DNA from: Sphingomonas leidyi | Lineage (GTDB): Bacteria; Pseudomonadota; Alphaproteobacteria; Sphingomonadales; Sphingomonadaceae | Direction of reading: 5' to 3' | Length of the DNA stretch: 64,000 nt | Assembly: GCF_011761945.1 (NCBI RefSeq) | Contig: NZ_JAASQV010000002.1 | Location: 868,001-932,000 of the forward strand | Shown: positions 33,291 to 42,705 of the stretch, one piece after another | How the letters are laid out: every line of letters begins with the position of its first letter | Position numbering within the stretch: position 1 is the stretch's first letter | Made by a program: the position numbers and the translations under genes | The notes under the pieces: model-generated | Database searches by the model: none | Told to the model about the DNA's origin: nothing | The model's input: only the letters and a program-made list of their open reading frames with translations

Positions 33291-35761
33291 GCGACGCGAT
33301 CACGCTGGTTTCCCCCTTTGCGGGCTGGCTCGCCCCGCTCGACGAAGTGCCCGACGCGGTCTTCGCCGAACGGATGATGGGCGACGGCTTCGCGGTCGAT
33401 CCGGTCGAGGGCGTGCTGCGCGCGCCCGCCGCGGGGGAAGTGATCTCGCTCCCGGCGAGCGCGCATGCGGTGACGCTGCGGCTCGACAATGGCGCCGAGC
33501 TGCTGCTCCATATCGGGCTCGAGACGGTTGCGCTGAACGGCAAGGGCTTCGCGGCCAGGGTCGCTCCCGGCGCGCGGGTGGCGGCCGGCGACGCGCTGAT
33601 CGCGTTCGACCTGGATGAGATCGCCGTCGCTGCCCGCGCGCTGATCACGCCGGTGGTGGTGGCGAATCAGGGCTATGCGCTCGCGCTGGAGCCGCTCGGC
33701 CGCATGGTGGAAGCCGGCGCGCGGATCGGGCACATCGCGCGCAGCCGGGATGAAGGTGCGATCGCGCGCGCGGCCCAGGGCGCCATCCCCCTGTCCGGCG
33801 CCGCCGCCGAGCGCAGCGTGCGGATCGCCGCCGCCAATGGCATCCATGCCCGGCCGGCCGCGCGCATCGTCGCGGCGCTGAAGCCCTTCGTCGCCGATGT
33901 CGCGCTGCATGTCGCCGGTCGCAGCGCCAATGCCCGCAGCACCGTCGCGATGCTCGGGCTGGGCGCAGGCAAGGACGACGATGTGCGGATCGTCGCGCGG
34001 GGGAGCGATGCCCAGGCCGCGGTCGACGCCGTGGCCGAGCTGGTCCTCGCCAACTTCCACGAGACCGCGCACGCATCCGCGCCCAGGCTGTCCGCGACCG
34101 CCACCGGTCCGGTCCGCGCCGCGCCCGGCCTCGCCATCGGCCAGGCCTTCCAGCTGCGCGGCGTCGATCTCGCGGTGCCGGCCGATGGCAAGGGTGCCGG
34201 CGCCGAGCGGCTTGCCCTGTCCGGCGCGCTCGCCGCCATCGCCGCCGGCCTGGACGGCGCGCATGGCCCCGCCGCCGAGATTGCCGAGGCGCACCGCGCG
34301 CTGCTCGCCGATCCCGAACTGGCCGCCATCGCCGCCCGCCATGTCGCGGAGGGACGCAGTGCTGCCTTTGCATGGCGTGCCGCTACGGCCGAAGCCGCCG
34401 CGGCACTCCGCGCCACGGGGGATCCGCTGCTGATCGAGCGTATCGCCGACCTCACCGATCTGGAGCGCCAGGTGATCGCCCGCCTGCTCGGCGCCGCCGC
34501 GCCGGCCGCGCCCGCGCTGCCCAAGGGCGCGATCCTGTTCGGCGAGGACCTGTTGCCGTCGCAGTTCCTGGGCCTCGACGCGACGCGCCTTGCCGGCATC
34601 TGCACCGCGCATGGCGGGCCGACGTCGCATGTCGCGATCCTGGCGGCATCGGCGGGCGTGCCGATGCTGGTCGCGGCGGGCGAGGGCGTGCTGGCGATCG
34701 CCGACGGCACGCCGGTGATCCTCGATGCCGATGCCGGGACGCTCGCCGTCGGTCCCGATGCCGATGCCCTGGCGGCGGCGAGCGTGCGGCTCGCGGCCCT
34801 GCGCGAGCGCCGTGCCCGCGAACTCGCCGCCGCGCATGCGCCCGCGCATACCGCCGACGGCACGCGCATCGAAGTCTTCGCCAATCTCGGCTCGGTCGCC
34901 GATGCCGCGGCCGCGGTCAGCGCCGGCGCGGAGGGCTGCGGCCTGCTGCGCACCGAATTCCTGTTCCTCGAGCGCGAGACCGCGCCGAGCGAGGAAGAAC
35001 AGCGCGAGACCTATTCCGCCATCGCCGCCACGCTCGGCGAGCGCCCGCTGATCGTCCGCACGCTCGATATCGGCGGCGACAAGCCGGTGCCCTATCTGCC
35101 GATGGACGGCGAGGAGAATCCGGCGCTGGGCCTGCGCGGCGTGCGGCTGACGCTCGCCCGGCCGGACCTGATGCGCGTCCAGCTGCGCGCGATCCTGCGC
35201 GCGGTGCCGGCCGCCCAATGCCGGATCATGCTGCCGATGGTCGCGGACCTGGGAGACTATCGCCCGGTCCGCGCGCTGCTCGACGAAATGCGCGCCGAGC
35301 TTGGCATGGCGGAAGCGGTGCCGCTCGGCGTGATGATCGAGACGCCCGCCGCGGCCCTGCTCGCGGGGCAGATTGCCCGGGAGGCCGACTTCCTCTCGAT
35401 CGGCACCAACGACCTCACCCAATATACGCTCGCCGCCGATCGCGGCAACGCGGCGGTCTCGCAGCGGATCGACGCGATGCATCCGGCGGTACTGCGCCTG
35501 GTTCGCGAAGTGGGCAGGGGCGCCGCGGAGGCGGGCCGCTGGGCCGGCATGTGCGGCGGGCTCGCTTCCGATCCGCTCGCCGCGCCGATCCTGATCGGGC
35601 TCGGCATCACCGAGCTTTCGGCGACGCCCGCCCAGGTGCCCGCGGTCAAGGCCGCGGTCGCTCGGTTCGACATGGCTGCCTGTGCCGCGCTGGCCGCGCG
35701 CGCCTGCGATGCCCAATCCGCGGACGCGGTCCGCGCCCTAGCCATGGAAGCGTCCGCATGA
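33287..35761 (+). CDS. Fused EIIA-HPr-enzyme I phosphotransferase
   Basis: Soluble multiphosphoryl transfer protein of 824 aa carrying all general PTS steps. Residues 1-150 are an EIIA-Glc-like domain with the phospho-His75 (LLLHIGLETV). Residues 175-265 are HPr with His187 (GIHARPAARI). Residues 270-824 are enzyme I with the phospho-His448 in GGPTSH and the late MCGGLASD segment. Phosphate would pass from PEP through these to the NagE-type EIICB encoded next. The GTG start overlaps the hexosaminidase stop, and the stop overlaps the EIICB start (ATGA). Confidence 0.94.
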   Translation: MSDAITLVSPFAGWLAPLDEVPDAVFAERMMGDGFAVDPVEGVLRAPAAGEVISLPASAHAVTLRLDNGAELLLHIGLETVALNGKGFAARVAPGARVAAGDALIAFDLDEIAVAARALITPVVVANQGYALALEPLGRMVEAGARIGHIARSRDEGAIARAAQGAIPLSGAAAERSVRIAAANGIHARPAARIVAALKPFVADVALHVAGRSANARSTVAMLGLGAGKDDDVRIVARGSDAQAAVDAVAELVLANFHETAHASAPRLSATATGPVRAAPGLAIGQAFQLRGVDLAVPADGKGAGAERLALSGALAAIAAGLDGAHGPAAEIAEAHRALLADPELAAIAARHVAEGRSAAFAWRAATAEAAAALRATGDPLLIERIADLTDLERQVIARLLGAAAPAAPALPKGAILFGEDLLPSQFLGLDATRLAGICTAHGGPTSHVAILAASAGVPMLVAAGEGVLAIADGTPVILDADAGTLAVGPDADALAAASVRLAALRERRARELAAAHAPAHTADGTRIEVFANLGSVADAAAAVSAGAEGCGLLRTEFLFLERETAPSEEEQRETYSAIAATLGERPLIVRTLDIGGDKPVPYLPMDGEENPALGLRGVRLTLARPDLMRVQLRAILRAVPAAQCRIMLPMVADLGDYRPVRALLDEMRAELGMAEAVPLGVMIETPAAALLAGQIAREADFLSIGTNDLTQYTLAADRGNAAVSQRIDAMHPAVLRLVREVGRGAAEAGRWAGMCGGLASDPLAAPILIGLGITELSATPAQVPAVKAAVARFDMAACAALAARACDAQSADAVRALAMEASA

Positions 35762-37479
35762 GCTTCAGCCCTTCGACCCTGCTCGCCAAGGCCCAGCCGC
35801 TCGGCCGGGCACTGATGCTGCCGATCGCGGTGCTGCCGATCGCGGCGCTGCTGCTGCGGCTCGGCCAGCCGGACATGCTGAACGTCCCCTTCATCGCGGC
35901 GGCGGGCGATGCGATCTTCTCGAATCTCGGCCTGCTCTTTGCGGCGGGCGTGGCGGTCGGTCTTGCCCGGGAGAATCACGGCGCGGCCTCGCTGGCCGGC
36001 GTGGTCACCTATCTGGTCGCGACCGAGGGAGCCAAGGTGCTGCTCCATTTGCCGCCCGATCTTGCCGGCGCCGGCGCGCTGGAGCAGGCGGCGTGGCGCG
36101 CCAAGGAGATTTCCAAGCTCAGCGTTCCCGTCGGCATCTGCTCGGGCATCGTCGCCGGGCTGCTCTACAATCGCTTCCACGCCATCCGGCTGCCCGACTA
36201 TCTGTCCTTCTTCGGCGGCCGCCGCTTCGTGCCGATCGTCTCGGGCCTGGCCGGGCTGGTCTTCGCCGCCGCCTTCGGGCTCGGCTTCCCCTGGTTCGAG
36301 GCGGGGATCGACGCGCTCAGCCACTGGGTGCTCGGCGCCGGTTCGCTCGGGCTGTTCCTCTACGGGCTGCTCAACCGGCTGTTGCTGATCACCGGGCTGC
36401 ACCACATCATCAACAACATCGCCTGGTTCCTGCTGGGCGACTTCCACGGCGCGACCGGCGACATCAAGCGCTTCTTCGCGGGGGACCCGACGGCGGGATC
36501 GTTCATGGCCGGCTTCTTCCCGGTGATGATGTTCGGCCTGCCCGCCGCCTGCCTCGCCATGTACCGCAATGCGCTGCCCGAGCGGCGCAAGGCGGTCGGC
36601 GGCCTGCTGCTCAGCCTCGCGCTCACGTCGCTGCTCACCGGCGTGACCGAGCCGATCGAGTTCAGCTTCATCTTCCTGGCGCCGGTGCTCTACCTGATCC
36701 ATGCGGTGCTCACCGGCATCGCGATGGTGGTGATGGACCTGCTCGGGGTGAAGCTGGGCTTCGGCTTCTCGGCCGGCCTGTTCGACTATGTGCTGAACTA
36801 TGGCCTATCCACCCGGCCGCTGCTGCTGATCCCGGTGGGGATCGCCTATGCCGCGATCTATTATTTCGCCTTCAGCTGGTGCATCCGGAAGTTCGATCTC
36901 AAGACTCCCGGCCGCGAGCCGATCGAGACGGCGGCGGGCGATCCGGATGCGGCCGTCGCCGATCGCGGTGCCGCGATCGCCGCGGCGCTGGGCGGGGCGG
37001 CCAATATCCGTTCGGTCGATGCCTGCACCACGCGGCTCCGCCTCGTCCTTGCCGACAACGGCATTGCCGACGAGCCGCGCCTGAAGGCGCTGGGCGCGCG
37101 CGGAGTGGTCAAGCTGCGCGACGGCGGGCTGCAGGTGGTGCTCGGGCCGATCGCCGACCAGGTTGTCGCCGAGGTGCGCGCCGCGATCGGCGGCGGTGCC
37201 GTGGCGACGGCTCCCGCGCTCACCGCGCCGGCGGTTGCGGCGGCGCATGCCGATACCGGCGGCATCCGTGCCGCGCTCGCGGGGACCAAGGTCCGTGCCG
37301 TCGCCGCCAATGCCACTCGCGTGCTGATCGACGTCGCGGATCCGGCCGCGGTCGATATGCGCGGGCTGACGGGCGCGGGCGTGCGCGCGGCGCTGGGCTC
37401 GGGCAATCGTCTTCACCTGATCATAGGTCCCGGCGCCGAGGCGTTGGGCGCGCAGCTCAGGCGCGAGCTGCTGGCGTGA
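35758..37479 (+). CDS. nagE: GlcNAc-type PTS permease EIICB with an extra degenerate EIIB
   Basis: Inner-membrane sugar permease and kinase, 573 aa. Residues 1-380 are the EIIC domain of the glucose/GlcNAc family, with about ten membrane segments and the motif TGVTEPIEFSF. Residues 395-475 are EIIB with the phosphoryl-accepting Cys423 (SVDACTTRLRL). Residues 495-573 form a second EIIB-like domain in which the Cys position is Asn518 (VAANATRV). EIIA is supplied by the preceding gene. The context supports GlcNAc as substrate, with glucose as an alternative. Confidence 0.92.
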   Translation: MSFSPSTLLAKAQPLGRALMLPIAVLPIAALLLRLGQPDMLNVPFIAAAGDAIFSNLGLLFAAGVAVGLARENHGAASLAGVVTYLVATEGAKVLLHLPPDLAGAGALEQAAWRAKEISKLSVPVGICSGIVAGLLYNRFHAIRLPDYLSFFGGRRFVPIVSGLAGLVFAAAFGLGFPWFEAGIDALSHWVLGAGSLGLFLYGLLNRLLLITGLHHIINNIAWFLLGDFHGATGDIKRFFAGDPTAGSFMAGFFPVMMFGLPAACLAMYRNALPERRKAVGGLLLSLALTSLLTGVTEPIEFSFIFLAPVLYLIHAVLTGIAMVVMDLLGVKLGFGFSAGLFDYVLNYGLSTRPLLLIPVGIAYAAIYYFAFSWCIRKFDLKTPGREPIETAAGDPDAAVADRGAAIAAALGGAANIRSVDACTTRLRLVLADNGIADEPRLKALGARGVVKLRDGGLQVVLGPIADQVVAEVRAAIGGGAVATAPALTAPAVAAAHADTGGIRAALAGTKVRAVAANATRVLIDVADPAAVDMRGLTGAGVRAALGSGNRLHLIIGPGAEALGAQLRRELLA

Positions 37480-37513
37480 CGTCGGGACCGGACGCACTTG
37501 CCCCGCGCGGCCT

Positions 37514-38296
37514 TTGGCGCGAAGGAGATGCGGTTCGAACATCGAGGGCCGTGACATCGTCGATCTCACCCAGCGGATTGCGGAACTGCGCTCGGCCCTG
37601 GCCGGGGCGGGTTATGTACATGTCGATGCCGCCGGCTTTCGGGAGATGGCAGGGGCCGCCGATGCCGGCGCGTTCGGGAGCTTTGCCGGCCTCTGGGACG
37701 ATCTGGAACCCGACGGGTTCATGGCCGATGGTGGGCGCTATCGCCGCCGCAGGCATGCCGCGTTCGCGCTGCACGACACGGCCGCGCTGCGCAAGCCCGA
37801 CCAGCCGCATTTCCAGAGCAGCGCCTACAACCCGCTGAACGGAGATGTGGCGCGATGGTTTGCCCCCGCGACCCAGGGCCTTGTCAGCCATCCGATCCTG
37901 CGGAACCTGTTCGCGCTTTGCACGCCGCTCTTCTCCGCGCTCGAGGGCGGCGGCGCCGATCTGCGATGGGATGGCGAGCTTCATCAGTTCCGGATCGAGG
38001 CACTGGGAAGCCAGGTCGGATTGCCGACACCGGAAGGCATGCATCGCGACGGCGTCGACTGGGTGCTGGTCATGCTGGTCGCCCGCGCCAATGTCGAAGC
38101 GGGGATGACCGAGATTCTCGACGAGACCGGCCGCCGCGACAGCTTCATCCTGTCCGAGCCCGGCGAGGCCGTTCTGCTGGATGACCGGCGCATCCGGCAC
38201 GGCGTTACCGCGATTCATGCGCTCGACCCGTCCAGGGCCGCCTATCGCGATGTGCTGGTGATGACCTGGCGTCGATCCGGACAGGCATCCGGATAG
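37514..38296 (+). CDS. 2OG-Fe(II) dioxygenase, isoleucine-hydroxylase-like family
   Basis: Non-haem iron dioxygenase of up to 260 aa. The facial triad is visible as HRDG (His and Asp) and the later His in RIRHGV; the strand between, VDWVLVMLVARANVEAGMT, is typical of the family that includes L-isoleucine 4-hydroxylase. A free amino acid is the likely substrate class, but this is inference. The start is uncertain: a good AAGGAG site at 37522 is followed by an ATG in the wrong frame that opens only eight codons, while the long frame has only the TTG at 37514. It follows the nag/PTS genes by 34 bp. Confidence 0.78.
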   Translation: MARRRCGSNIEGRDIVDLTQRIAELRSALAGAGYVHVDAAGFREMAGAADAGAFGSFAGLWDDLEPDGFMADGGRYRRRRHAAFALHDTAALRKPDQPHFQSSAYNPLNGDVARWFAPATQGLVSHPILRNLFALCTPLFSALEGGGADLRWDGELHQFRIEALGSQVGLPTPEGMHRDGVDWVLVMLVARANVEAGMTEILDETGRRDSFILSEPGEAVLLDDRRIRHGVTAIHALDPSRAAYRDVLVMTWRRSGQASG

Positions 38297-38349
38297 GGAG
38301 ATCCGTACGGGGCCGGTCCGGCCTGCTCGCGGGATTGGGCATGGCGGGC

Positions 38350-38510
38350 GACATCGAACCCGCCAAGGTTCGCAAGGCCGAACGGCCGCCCGAGCCTATG
38401 CGAGGCTCCGAAAACAAGAATGGCGCACCCGAAGGGAGCGACATCGAACCCGCCAGGGTTCGCAAGGCCGAACGGCCGCCCGAGCCTATGCGAGGCCCCA
38501 AAAACAAGAA

Positions 38511-38522
<12 letters not shown>
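38350..38522. repeat. Tandem repeat including the tRNA-Arg 3' end
   Basis: Two 83-bp copies (38350-38432 and 38440-38522) with a 90-bp period differ at 3 positions only. Each copy ends with the sequence of the tRNA-Arg 3' end (TGGCGCACCCGA read on the plus strand); in the right copy this is the actual tRNA terminus. So the last 12 or so bases of the tRNA plus about 70 bp of downstream DNA are duplicated. Open frames across it on either strand are low-complexity products of the repeat. Confidence 0.85.
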
Positions 38523-38587
<65 letters not shown>

Positions 38588-38673
38588 ATGATGGCGAAAC
38601 GCCGGGAACAGGCCTCTACAGCAGGATGGCGCGGGCCTCAATCCCGAAAGCATGACTGCATATTGCCCGGATT

Positions 38674-39744
38674 CTAGTGCGGGCGGGCGGTGGATTCGAG
38701 CGCCACGGCGTTCAGCGGCAACAGCATGTCGACGCGGAAGCCGGACTCGTCCCGGCCCGCATTCACCGACGCGTCGGCGCCGAACAGCGTCTCCAGGCGC
38801 CGGCTCACGATGGAGAGCCCGCGCCCCGTGCCGGGAGGGACCGCGCCGGCGCCGGTGCCCGTGTCCTCCACCGTCAGCCGCAGTCGGCCGGAATCGCGCG
38901 CCGCCCGCACGGTCACCGAAGCCGCGCCGCGGGACGGGTGCACCGCATATTTCAGCGCATTCTCGACCAATGGCTGGAGGATGAGCCGCGGCACCGCCGC
39001 TTCCGCCAGATCGTCCGGGCAATCGATGCGCACGTCCGGCGTGCTGGCGAAACGCACCGATTCGATGGCCAGATAGGCTTCGACGAGTTCGATTTCCTCG
39101 GCGAGCGTGACAAGGGCGGCATCCGCGCCGTCGAGGCAGGCGCGCATATAGGTGGAGAGGCGCTCCAGCAGCATCTCCGCCTCCGCGTTGCGCCCGGACA
39201 GCACCAGCGAGGACAGGCCGTTGAAGGTGTTGAACAGCATGTGCGGGTTGAGTTCGTTGCGCAGCGCCTCGATCTGCGCCGCGCGCGCGGCCTCCCGGGC
39301 ATCCTCGGCATTGCGGGCGTTGCGTGCCGCCCGGTCCATCGCGGCGATCAGCTCGAAGATCAGCGCCTGGATGACGAACACCCAGATATACACGGCGACG
39401 TTGAGCGCCACGGCCCGCATATACTCCCCGGTCGGCTTGCGGCCGAATACCTCCCGCATCAGCTCATAGAACCACTGGTCGATGGCCGCCTGGATGACGA
39501 CGATGACGAGGAGCAGCGGGATCAGCCGGATCCAGCGGGCGGTCAGCGACCGTGTCTCCAGCCGCCTTATCCCCGCCTGCAGGACCAGCGAAAGCAGGAT
39601 GCCGCTGACCGGCACCCCGGCCACGTAGCACAGATACCAGGGATGAAGCATGCCGCTTGCCGAGGCCGCTCCGATCGAGGCGAACGCCGCCATCGTCCCG
39701 AGCCACAGGCCCAGCGTTATCAGGAAGACTTGCCTACGATCCAC
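38674..39744 (-). CDS. LytS/YehU-type sensor histidine kinase
   Basis: Membrane sensor kinase of about 356 aa. Four membrane segments (about 8-150) are followed by a short coiled coil and the His_kinase domain with the phosphorylated His in ELNPHMLFNTFN, then an HATPase domain with the N box PLVENALKYA and the G box GTGRGLSIV. Such kinases normally pair with a LytTR response regulator, but none is adjacent. The start is taken as GTG at 39744 after GGGGGA; a TTG at 39756 is in frame. Confidence 0.88.
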   Translation of the reverse strand: MDRRQVFLITLGLWLGTMAAFASIGAASASGMLHPWYLCYVAGVPVSGILLSLVLQAGIRRLETRSLTARWIRLIPLLLVIVVIQAAIDQWFYELMREVFGRKPTGEYMRAVALNVAVYIWVFVIQALIFELIAAMDRAARNARNAEDAREAARAAQIEALRNELNPHMLFNTFNGLSSLVLSGRNAEAEMLLERLSTYMRACLDGADAALVTLAEEIELVEAYLAIESVRFASTPDVRIDCPDDLAEAAVPRLILQPLVENALKYAVHPSRGAASVTVRAARDSGRLRLTVEDTGTGAGAVPPGTGRGLSIVSRRLETLFGADASVNAGRDESGFRVDMLLPLNAVALESTARPH

Positions 39745-39909
39745 GCGTTCCCCCAAAGCCGGATCCAGCGAAAGGAGAGCGAATGCCGGGAAGGCGGCGC
39801 CTCCGGTCCTGTCCGGACCGATGGCATCCTTCCGTCGCCGGACAGCGCTCCATCCCCTTCAGCTACGGCTTTCGGCAGGCCCGGTAAAGCCTTGCCGCCG
39901 CCTGTGGAA

Positions 39910-40575
39910 TCAATGTGCCGGGGCCGGCTTCGCGCGTTTCGGCTCGGATGGCTTGGGCGTGTAGGGACAAAGATCCGCGACCACGCAGCGCCAGCATTCC
40001 GGCGTGCGTGCCTTGCAGGTGTAGCGGCCGTGCAGGATCAGCCAGTGATGCGCGTGCAGGCGAAAGGGCTGCGGCACCACGCGTTCCAGCTTCTTCTCCA
40101 CCGCCAGCGGCGTCTTGCCCGGCGCCAGCTTCGTGCGGTTGCCGACGCGGAAGATATGCGTGTCCACGGCAAAGGTCTCCGCGCCGAATGCCGTGTTCAT
40201 CACCACATTGGCGGTCTTGCGCCCGACGCCCGGCAGCTGCTCGAGCGCGTCGCGATTCGCGGGAACCTGGCCGCCATGGTCGCGGATCAGCGCTTCGGAA
40301 AGCGCGATCACGTTCCTGGCCTTGGTGTTGAACAGCCCGATCGTCTTGATGTGCCGTTTCAGGCCCTCCTCGCCCAGCGCGACCATCTTCTCGGGCGTGT
40401 CGACTGTGCGGAACAGCGCGCGCGTCGCCTTGTTCACGCCGGCATCGGTGGCCTGGGCGGACAGCACCACGGCCACCAGCAGCGTATAGTCGTTGACATA
40501 TTCCAGCTCGGTCTCGGGATGGGGATTGTCCGCCGCGAGCCTGGAAAAGAACTCGAAGACGTCGTCCTTCCTCAC
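39910..40575 (-). CDS. nth: Endonuclease III
   Basis: DNA glycosylase/AP lyase of 221 aa for oxidised pyrimidines in base excision repair. The helix-hairpin-helix LPGVGRKTANVV and the catalytic Asp of VDTHIFRV are present. Upstream in the fold LSAQATDAGVN is typical. The C-terminal [4Fe-4S] loop has the exact C-x6-C-x2-C-x5-C spacing (CKARTPECWRC...C). The GTG start overlaps the dapB stop by 4 bp (GTGA), so nth is coupled to dapB. Confidence 0.96.
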   Translation of the reverse strand: MRKDDVFEFFSRLAADNPHPETELEYVNDYTLLVAVVLSAQATDAGVNKATRALFRTVDTPEKMVALGEEGLKRHIKTIGLFNTKARNVIALSEALIRDHGGQVPANRDALEQLPGVGRKTANVVMNTAFGAETFAVDTHIFRVGNRTKLAPGKTPLAVEKKLERVVPQPFRLHAHHWLILHGRYTCKARTPECWRCVVADLCPYTPKPSEPKRAKPAPAH

Positions 40576-41300
40576 TCGCCCAGCACCTGGTCCATCGTGT
40601 AGCGCCCGGCCGGCTTGCCCGCGAGCCACAGTGCCGCCTTCACCGCGCCGCGCGCGAAGATGGCGCGGTCGTCGGCGCGGTGGATCAGTTCGATCCGCTC
40701 GCCATTGGTGGCGAACACCACGCTGTGATCGCCGACCACCGAGCCGCCGCGCAGGCTCGCCAGCCCGATCGTGCCCGAGGAACGCGGGCCGATCGTGCCG
40801 GCGCGGTCGGTCACTTCCGCTTCCGCAAGGGTGGTGCCCATGCCCGCTGCCGCGGCGTTGCCGAGCATCAGCGCGGTGCCCGACGGCGCGTCCGCCTTGT
40901 TGCGGTGGTGCATCTCGACGATCTCGATGTCCCAATCGGGACCGAGCCGCGCCGCCGCCTCGCGCACCAGCCGCTGGAGCAGGCCGATGCCGAGCGAGGT
41001 ATTGCCGGTCTGCAGCACCGCGATCTCGCGGGCGGCGGCATCGATCAGCGCATGATGCTGGGGCAAGAGGCCGGTGGTGCCGATCACTATCGGCTTCCTT
41101 GCCGCCCGCGCCGCCGCCAGATGCGCCTCGAGCGCCTGGGGGGCGGAGAAGTCGATCAGCACGTCGGCCGCCGCGGCGATCGCCAAGGGGTCGTCCTTCA
41201 CGTCCGCCCCGCCCGCGACCCGTGCGCTCATCCCGGGCGCCGCCGCCGCGATCGCCTGCCCCATCCGGCCGAGGCTGCCATAGATGCCGATGCTGGTCAT
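40572..41300 (-). CDS. dapB: 4-hydroxy-tetrahydrodipicolinate reductase
   Basis: NAD(P)H-dependent enzyme of the diaminopimelate/lysine pathway, 242 aa. The nucleotide motif IGIYGSLGRMGQAI is at the N-terminus, the catalytic segment reads VEMHHRNKADAPSGTA with the His pair and Lys, and the C-terminal substrate domain is complete. The ATG at 41300 follows GAGGAG. It forms a two-gene unit with nth. Confidence 0.97.
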   Translation of the reverse strand: MTSIGIYGSLGRMGQAIAAAAPGMSARVAGGADVKDDPLAIAAAADVLIDFSAPQALEAHLAAARAARKPIVIGTTGLLPQHHALIDAAAREIAVLQTGNTSLGIGLLQRLVREAAARLGPDWDIEIVEMHHRNKADAPSGTALMLGNAAAAGMGTTLAEAEVTDRAGTIGPRSSGTIGLASLRGGSVVGDHSVVFATNGERIELIHRADDRAIFARGAVKAALWLAGKPAGRYTMDQVLGE

Positions 41301-41341
41301 GCATGCTCCTCTGGCACAGGCCGGGGCCGAGCGCGACAGCG

Positions 41342-41692
41342 TTATTTCGCGTCGTCTTCCCGCTGCTTCGGCTTCCGGCCGAGCGGGATGGTGGCAGTGG
41401 CCATCAGCCCCACGCCCTTGGCGCCGGGCAATTCGCGCTGCACTGCCGCCACCGTGCCGCTGCCGCCGCCGGGCAGGCGGAAATCGGGCCGGAGCGGCTT
41501 CTCGGCCCAGCGCGCCTCGTCGAGCGTGGGCAGGCGGCTGCCGCCGCGATTGCCGCATACGGTGATCGTGTCGCTGCCGGGCCGGCAGGGGCGCTTCGGC
41601 ACCATCGCGGCGTCGCCGGCCTCGTCGGGGCTGGGGAAGATCGGCGCGCGATCCTGCACGGCGAGGGCGATGAGGAGGAGAGCGGCAAGCAT
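41342..41692 (-). CDS. Small exported protein of unknown function
   Basis: A 116-aa protein beginning with a short hydrophobic segment (MLAALLLIALAV), probably a signal peptide, followed by a charged region with the motif TITVCGNRGG around two Cys and a Lys-rich end. Proteins of this look are widespread among sphingomonads, but I know no function. It lies 41 bp before dapB on the same strand. Confidence 0.65.
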   Translation of the reverse strand: MLAALLLIALAVQDRAPIFPSPDEAGDAAMVPKRPCRPGSDTITVCGNRGGSRLPTLDEARWAEKPLRPDFRLPGGGSGTVAAVQRELPGAKGVGLMATATIPLGRKPKQREDDAK

Positions 41693-41803
41693 GGGCGGGA
41701 GTGAGCGCCCGGTTTGCGGCAGGGGAATGGCCAGTCGTGCTGCGACATCGGGTCGGGCGAATGCTGGGCCATGGTCGCTAAGCCGTCAACATCGCGCTAG
41801 ACG

Positions 41804-42526
41804 ATGCGCATGCGCACCATCCGCAACATCGTCGTCCTCACCGGTGCCGGCCTTTCGGCGGAGAGCGGCATCGCCACCTTTCGCGGGCCAGGCGGGCTGT
41901 GGGAGGGGCACCGGGTCGAGGATGTCTGCACGCCCCAGGCGCTCGCGCACGATCCCGAGCTGGTGCACCGCTTCTATGACGCGCGCCGGGCGAAGCTGGG
42001 CGAGGTCGAGCCCAATGCCGCGCACCGGGCGCTCGCCCGGCTCGACGCGGAATGGCGGGGCGGGCTGCTGATCGTTACCCAGAATGTCGACGATCTGCAC
42101 GAGCGCGCCGGCGCCAGGCGGATGCTCCACATGCATGGCGCGCTGAGATCGGCGCTGTGCGCGGCGTGCGGCGACAGCGTGGCTTGGGAAGGGGCGCTGG
42201 CGCCCGAAACCGAATGCCCCGATTGCGGCACCCCGGCGCTGCGGCCCGACATCGTGTTCTTCGGCGAGATGCCCTATCATATGGAAACGATCGAGCGGGC
42301 GCTGGCCGATGCCGATCTGTTCGTTTCGATCGGTACCTCGGGCGCGGTCTATCCGGCGGCGGGTTTCGTCCGGACGGCGCGCTATCACGGCGCGCGGACG
42401 CTGGAATTGAACCTCGATCCCAGCGCGGGAAGCCAATGGTTCGGCGAGAGCCGGCTGGGTCCGGCGGGGACGCTGGTGCCGGAATGGGTGGAGCAGATGC
42501 TGGGCGGGGGCCCTGCGATCTGCTAG
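41804..42526 (+). CDS. cobB: NAD-dependent protein deacylase (sirtuin)
   Basis: Sir2-family protein of 240 aa that removes acyl groups from lysines using NAD. Motifs in order: GAGLSAESGIATFRG (NAD binding), TQNVDDLHERAG, the catalytic His in LHMHGAL, a zinc-binding site with Cys pairs (CAACGD and CPDCG), and the later GTSGAVYPAAG. The Tyr/Arg pair of class III desuccinylases is suggested by HRFYDARR. Either ATG at 41804 or 41810 could start it. It is alone on this strand. Confidence 0.93.
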   Translation: MRMRTIRNIVVLTGAGLSAESGIATFRGPGGLWEGHRVEDVCTPQALAHDPELVHRFYDARRAKLGEVEPNAAHRALARLDAEWRGGLLIVTQNVDDLHERAGARRMLHMHGALRSALCAACGDSVAWEGALAPETECPDCGTPALRPDIVFFGEMPYHMETIERALADADLFVSIGTSGAVYPAAGFVRTARYHGARTLELNLDPSAGSQWFGESRLGPAGTLVPEWVEQMLGGGPAIC

Positions 42527-42705
42527 GCTCGGCCCGTCGAAAAGGACCTGGGCGGCATCGGTAAGCCCGCTCCCTCGCTGGCGAGGCTCCGTGTCGCTCC
42601 CCGAGCGAACCCGCGACAAGCAACCGGCGCGCGCCGCCGGGGCTTGGCGCGTGCGATCCTGCCCGAACCGATCCCCGATGGCCGTGCCCGAAAAGGAGCG
42701 AGGCC

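Noticed and set aside
32903-35716. Minus-strand open frame of 937 codons across the fused PTS gene
   Set aside because: Antisense shadow of the EIIA-HPr-EI gene; no domain and biased composition.
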